Below, piece after piece: positions 58,905 through 64,000 of a stretch of DNA of 64,000 nucleotides. Position 1 is the first letter of the stretch, and every line of letters starts with the position of its first letter. A program made the position numbers and the translations under genes. This stretch comes from Sistotremastrum niveocremeum HHB9708 (taxonomy: Eukaryota; Basidiomycota; Agaricomycetes; Sistotremastrales; Sistotremastraceae): positions 337,009 through 401,008 of the forward strand of contig KV419425.1 of the NCBI GenBank assembly GCA_001630475.1, read 5' to 3'. The notes under the pieces are model-generated. The model saw nothing but the letters and a program-made list of their open reading frames with translations, did no database searches and was not told the origin of the DNA.

Positions 58905-60383
58905 ATGCTTTATCTTTTTGCTTTTTTATCGTTGCTTATACCTCTATCGCAATGCTCTCCTCCTATTGAAGTCACATACCTTACCCAAACATCTACATCA
59001 GACGTCCTTCTCCAAACCACCGTCACCCGAACGTCGACCACGACAATCGTTCCATCCAAGCCACCTATCGTATCTTGGTCTCAGCCTACTTCACTTCCTA
59101 ATCTCGACTCATTCGGAGTCGTGAATTATGCTGATGGAAAGCAAAATCTTGCAATCGTAACGGGCATCCCAGCATCCGCTTCAGCTCTACCTACATCGAC
59201 CACAACACCTACTTCTTTGCTGTCCTCAGATCGTGCATCGTCCACTTCATTAAAGTCAGATAATACATCCACCCATACCGCCCTCCCCTCTCAAGGAGCT
59301 CCCCCAACGTGGTCAAACACATCAGCCGTACTCCAACTCTTCTACCCTTCTGGATCCATAAATCCAGGATCGAAACCTGTCGGTGGTGCGGATTTCTATG
59401 CTCTACCTCCACCTTTATCTCCAAAAATAAAGAACGCATCGACCGTCACGCTTTCCTACTCCGTCTTCTTCCCAATCGATTTTGACTGGGTTCTGGCCGG
59501 TAAATTGCCAGGACTGTATGGCGGTCATCAAGGATGCAGCGGAGGTGACGATGCAAGTGATTGCTTCAGTACCCGGATGATGTGGAGGCAGGATGGCGCT
59601 GGTGAACTGTACCTTGTACGCTTTCCCCTTCCTTTTACTACCTTTGCCACCAAGGAGAATCTAATTGAGATGTTCAAAGTACGCGCCGCGAGATCTCCAA
59701 GACCCCTCGCTCTGTAAAACACCCCCGCAGTCCGTCTGCTCATCCACATATGGCCTCTCCATCGGTCGTGGTTCATTCCATTTTACCCGAGGAGCGTGGA
59801 CACACGTTTCCCAAACAATCACACTCAACACACCCGGTGTTCCAAATGGACGCTTCACAATCTCCATCAACGGCGTCCAGATTCTCTCTTCCAATAAGGT
59901 GCTCTACAGAGACGATCCCAATGCCACAGAAGGGAAAGCAAATAACGACGCGGCCGTTTGGAGTGATACATTGTATCGATCTCCGCTCGTTGAATCGTAT
60001 CCCATTCGACTTGAAGTTCCTCCCGCGTCCAACGAGAATTCGGGGTTGTTGGGAAGCGTTGTAGCTATCCTCGGCCTGGACCTGGATTCGCCTGCCTCCT
60101 CTTCGTCCTCTTCCTCATCACCATCGCCATCCTCATCTAAACCCACGCATACAACCTCGAAATCCAAACCCTCCTCGACATCCAAAACTCCCTCAACGCC
60201 AACTCCGAAGGTCCCCATCACATTCTCCGGTCTATTCTTCAGGTATCTTCCTTGGCACTCTATCCTTGAACGTAGCTGACATTGAGATATAGCACCTTCT
60301 TTGGAGGACACGAGTCCGAATATGCAACTCCGAAAGACCAATATACCTGGTTCAAAGATTTCGCGATATCGATCGATGCGTGA
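58905..60383 (+). CDS. Secreted polysaccharide lyase, PL14-type
   Basis: Exons 58905-59615, 59680-60242 and 60293-60383 keep frame (454 aa). The signal peptide is MLYLFAFLSLLIPLSQCSPP. A Ser/Thr-rich mucin-like stretch follows to about residue 110. The lyase domain begins around FFPIDFDWVLAGKLPGLYGG, with GCSGGDDASDCFSTRMMWR and GAGELYLYAP. It includes GSFHFTRGAWTHVSQTI and GVPNGRFTISINGV, and closes with FFSTFFGGHESEYATPKDQY. The pattern matches the fungal PL14 (alginate/glucuronan lyase type) beta-jelly-roll family. A Ser-rich insert (about 60085-60200) splits the domain near its end. It should cleave acidic polysaccharide; exact substrate unknown. Confidence 0.85.
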
Positions 60384-60846
60384 TTGTTGGGAACGTTGAA
60401 TGTGTCGTCGGGAGGAGCGCAGTAGTATCAGAGGATCACACAGCAGAGGGCACAGAACGGTTGCAGGCTTGGCCCAAGGTTTCGGACACTCCTTGGTAGA
60501 CTTGTGCCCTTGGACTTTCTTCATCGCAGTGCTTTAATTTCTATCGTTTTTCGTAGTCATTGTTTTCGGATCATCTTTCATCCATTATTATCAATATCCT
60601 ATTCTCTGCTTTATAGATCAATTCTCCCAATAAATTCAGGCTTTGGCGACAAGCAATGCTTAAAGATATTAGCAGGGCATCATCAGGCGTTCCGCAGAGT
60701 ATATATCGAAGGCTGAAACGAGTCCCGATATTTTTCGCTAGGAATCCCCATATTCAACGAACATGCATAGATTCGAGCTGAGAGAAGACACAATGTCTTC
60801 TCTGACCGGGTACACAACGAAATATGGCAACTAATATGAATGACTC
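60384..60846. other. Convergent intergenic region
   Basis: It lies between the PL14-type gene and the peroxidase gene. AT-rich, no gene signal. Confidence 0.45.
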
Positions 60847-62250
<1,404 letters not shown>

Positions 62251-64000
62251 GCAGTTGATTGGAAAGGGTAAAATGCGATGAGAACTGAGAGTCCTTGGAA
62301 GAATGGGTACGGGATACCAGAGGGTATTTATAGCAGTGCATCTATTTCAATCCCTCAAGATGAATATTGAAACTGCGTTCCCATCGAGTTTCGCGCCGCC
62401 GATGATGTTGTGAACTGCGTTTTCTCGCTGCCGCATCCATATGAGTTTCCTATCCAATGATATCAACGAGATCAGCACATACGGTGTAGGAAAGGGGCTA
62501 TCTGTCCAGACAGAGCAGCCCCTTTGATGTCTGAAGTATTGCCCACTGCTCAGGAAGAGGCACGCAGAAACGGACGACTTGACTGGGCGGCCAATCCAAC
62601 AAAGCATGTTTGAAACTTCTCGAACGCGAAGGATGAGTCATTTAGACAGGCACGAAGACTGTGCGACTGAGGGCCACAACAACGGGGAGGGGTCACATTC
62701 CACTGGTTCTGGCGTTGTATTTATATCGTCTCAATCCTGGCGAAAGATCACAGGTGCGTGGAAAGTCTCTCGCGACACCGCTCTAGTGGGATGAGACAAA
62801 GTCTCCGCACAATAGGGTCTGATGAAGTTAGCCTGGTGTCGTGTGAGCTTCACCTGGAACACATACCAGAGCCATCCATTGGAATCGCTTCTATTCAACC
62901 AAAGCCACAGGTTAGGAACCTTTAGGCCCGGAATAGTTGACTCAGCGAGAAAATGAGAAAGTTATGTGTGGAAGCGAGAGAAGGTCTCTGAGAAAAGTCT
63001 TGAATCCTGTAGCCCGATCGAGCTATGGGAAACGGTCGAAACCAAGCGTCGATGATCTCTGTATCTCATCGAAGATAGAGTGAATAACAGGATGAGTTCG
63101 ATAGACTTGATGACCGTCGTTTCAGCCTAGCCTCGACCCCTACACCACGAATAAAGACCAAGTGATGGATCCCGCTGAAGGTTGTCGAGGAGCTGATGCA
63201 AAGGCCTAACTCGGGTATGACGCAGTGAGCGGTATGGAATTGATATAGGAAACAGCCTTGATCTAGTAGTTAACAGGTACGAATGAGTTGCTTGGCGTGC
63301 GAAGTCATTGAGCAAATACCTGGACATAGCATGGGCGTGCCTAGACATACACCTGATTTCACATCGCCGTCCTGACAGATGGTCGTGGGGGAAGATGCAT
63401 CACTACATAACCGGGTTAATTGATGATATTGGAGCAGAAACCAACGAAGATTGGTCAAAAACTTACCGAAAGTAGGTTCTGACTGTGTAAGCTTCAAGCT
63501 TCAAGGGTGGCTTTCTTGGTTTCCAATTGTTGGTTTCTTGACTGAAGCGATTTTTTTGGAGCCTATATTGAATTTTATTTCCTCGTTGAGTGGTGATGAG
63601 CCAGAGAGACAGCGACTCGTAGTGTGGCAAGGGGAATTTCTGAACGTTCTGGGCAAGAAGGTTGGGCGTCTCATCATGACGCCTGAAAGAAAAACGGCGG
63701 ACCTCATAAACCTGGAGAAAGACCGACCCGGATTTATCGGCTTGGAACTCCGGCCGTTTTCGAAACCAGAAAATAAAGGAATTAAAAATTGGCTGTCATT
63801 TTTTCATCCGTGTTTGCGTTGTGGAGCTGCTACATATATGCTGCCATTCCAAAATTTTGTCTGCAGAATCGTGAAACCGAGGCTCACATCGGTCCCTTCT
63901 CAGCATAAAGTAAGGTTCAAATCAAGGTTGGTTCAAATTCAAATTCTTTTGAGTCAATGAACGCGTATATAGATTGGGAGACATCACACTAGTCCACTTC
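62251..64000. other. Upstream and right-end region without a confident gene
   Basis: The first 300 bp are the peroxidase promoter. A 169-residue forward frame (63451-63960, MVKNLPKVGSDCVSF...) is basic, ends near the window edge and matches no family I know; it may be chance. No terminal repeats or tRNA were recognised. Confidence 0.4.
62325..62332 (-). promoter_or_regulatory. TATA box of the manganese peroxidase gene
   Basis: TATAAATA on the minus strand lies 75 bp upstream of the start codon, a typical distance for a strongly regulated secreted peroxidase. No metal-response element was confirmed by eye. Confidence 0.65.

Noticed and set aside
63451-63960. 169-aa forward frame near the right edge as a gene
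   Set aside because: No recognised motif, no intron-exon pattern and atypical composition; noted as a low-confidence possibility in the right-end entry only.

Overview
The window comes from a filamentous basidiomycete, most likely a wood-decaying, white-rot type Agaricomycete. Most genes are broken by short (about 45-65 nt) GT-AG introns. Several families are typical of Agaricomycetes: an F-box/LRR-like protein, an atypical kinase-like protein with HLD and DFG motifs, a probable DUF6697 pair, and a secreted manganese peroxidase that keeps all three Mn2+ ligands. Gene models were assembled by eye from frames and splice sites. Outer limits are firmer than individual small exons.

Layout. (1) 1-7483: the 3' part of a Ty3/gypsy chromovirus-type retrotransposon fossil (gag zinc knuckle, pol, chromodomain, 3' LTR). 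Two different non-autonomous hAT elements are nested in it, each with perfect 8-bp target duplications. (2) 7736-13251: kinase-like protein, DHA1 drug transporter A, F-box protein. (3) 13921-22690: shugoshin, an acidic low-complexity nuclear-type protein, a small unknown protein, and a 14-TM DHA2/VBA-type transporter. (4) 24235-47102: a near-symmetrical cluster. Two PF04199-type cyclases form the outer ends, two secreted GH31 alpha-glucosidases lie inside them, and three tandem DHA1 transporters (B, C, D) fill the centre. The splicing kinase gene prp4 lies between the left cyclase and the left glucosidase. (5) 47754-52291: a protein with five SFxxVxxSTQ repeats, followed on the same strand by a Rap1-type Myb protein (telomere/chromatin factor). 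(6) 52604-55928: tandem probable DUF6697 paralogues rich in SUMO-consensus motifs. (7) 56365-62250: eIF2A divergent from a PL14-type polysaccharide lyase, then a manganese peroxidase with a clear TATA box.

How it fits together. Housekeeping genes (sgo1, prp4, rap1, eIF2A) are interleaved with a nutrient-acquisition set (two GH31, one PL14, one MnP) and an expanded exporter family. The 24-47 kb block looks like local segmental duplication: both GH31 copies, both cyclases and all four DHA1 copies (A lies 22 kb away) keep most of their intron positions. The DHA1 copies share an unusual conserved C-terminal tail encoded by a separate last exon. The strongest leads are this GH31/MFS/cyclase cluster, the DHA1 tail motif, the STQ-repeat/Rap1 neighbour pair, and the nested hAT insertions. 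No CRISPR, rRNA or tRNA gene was recognised.
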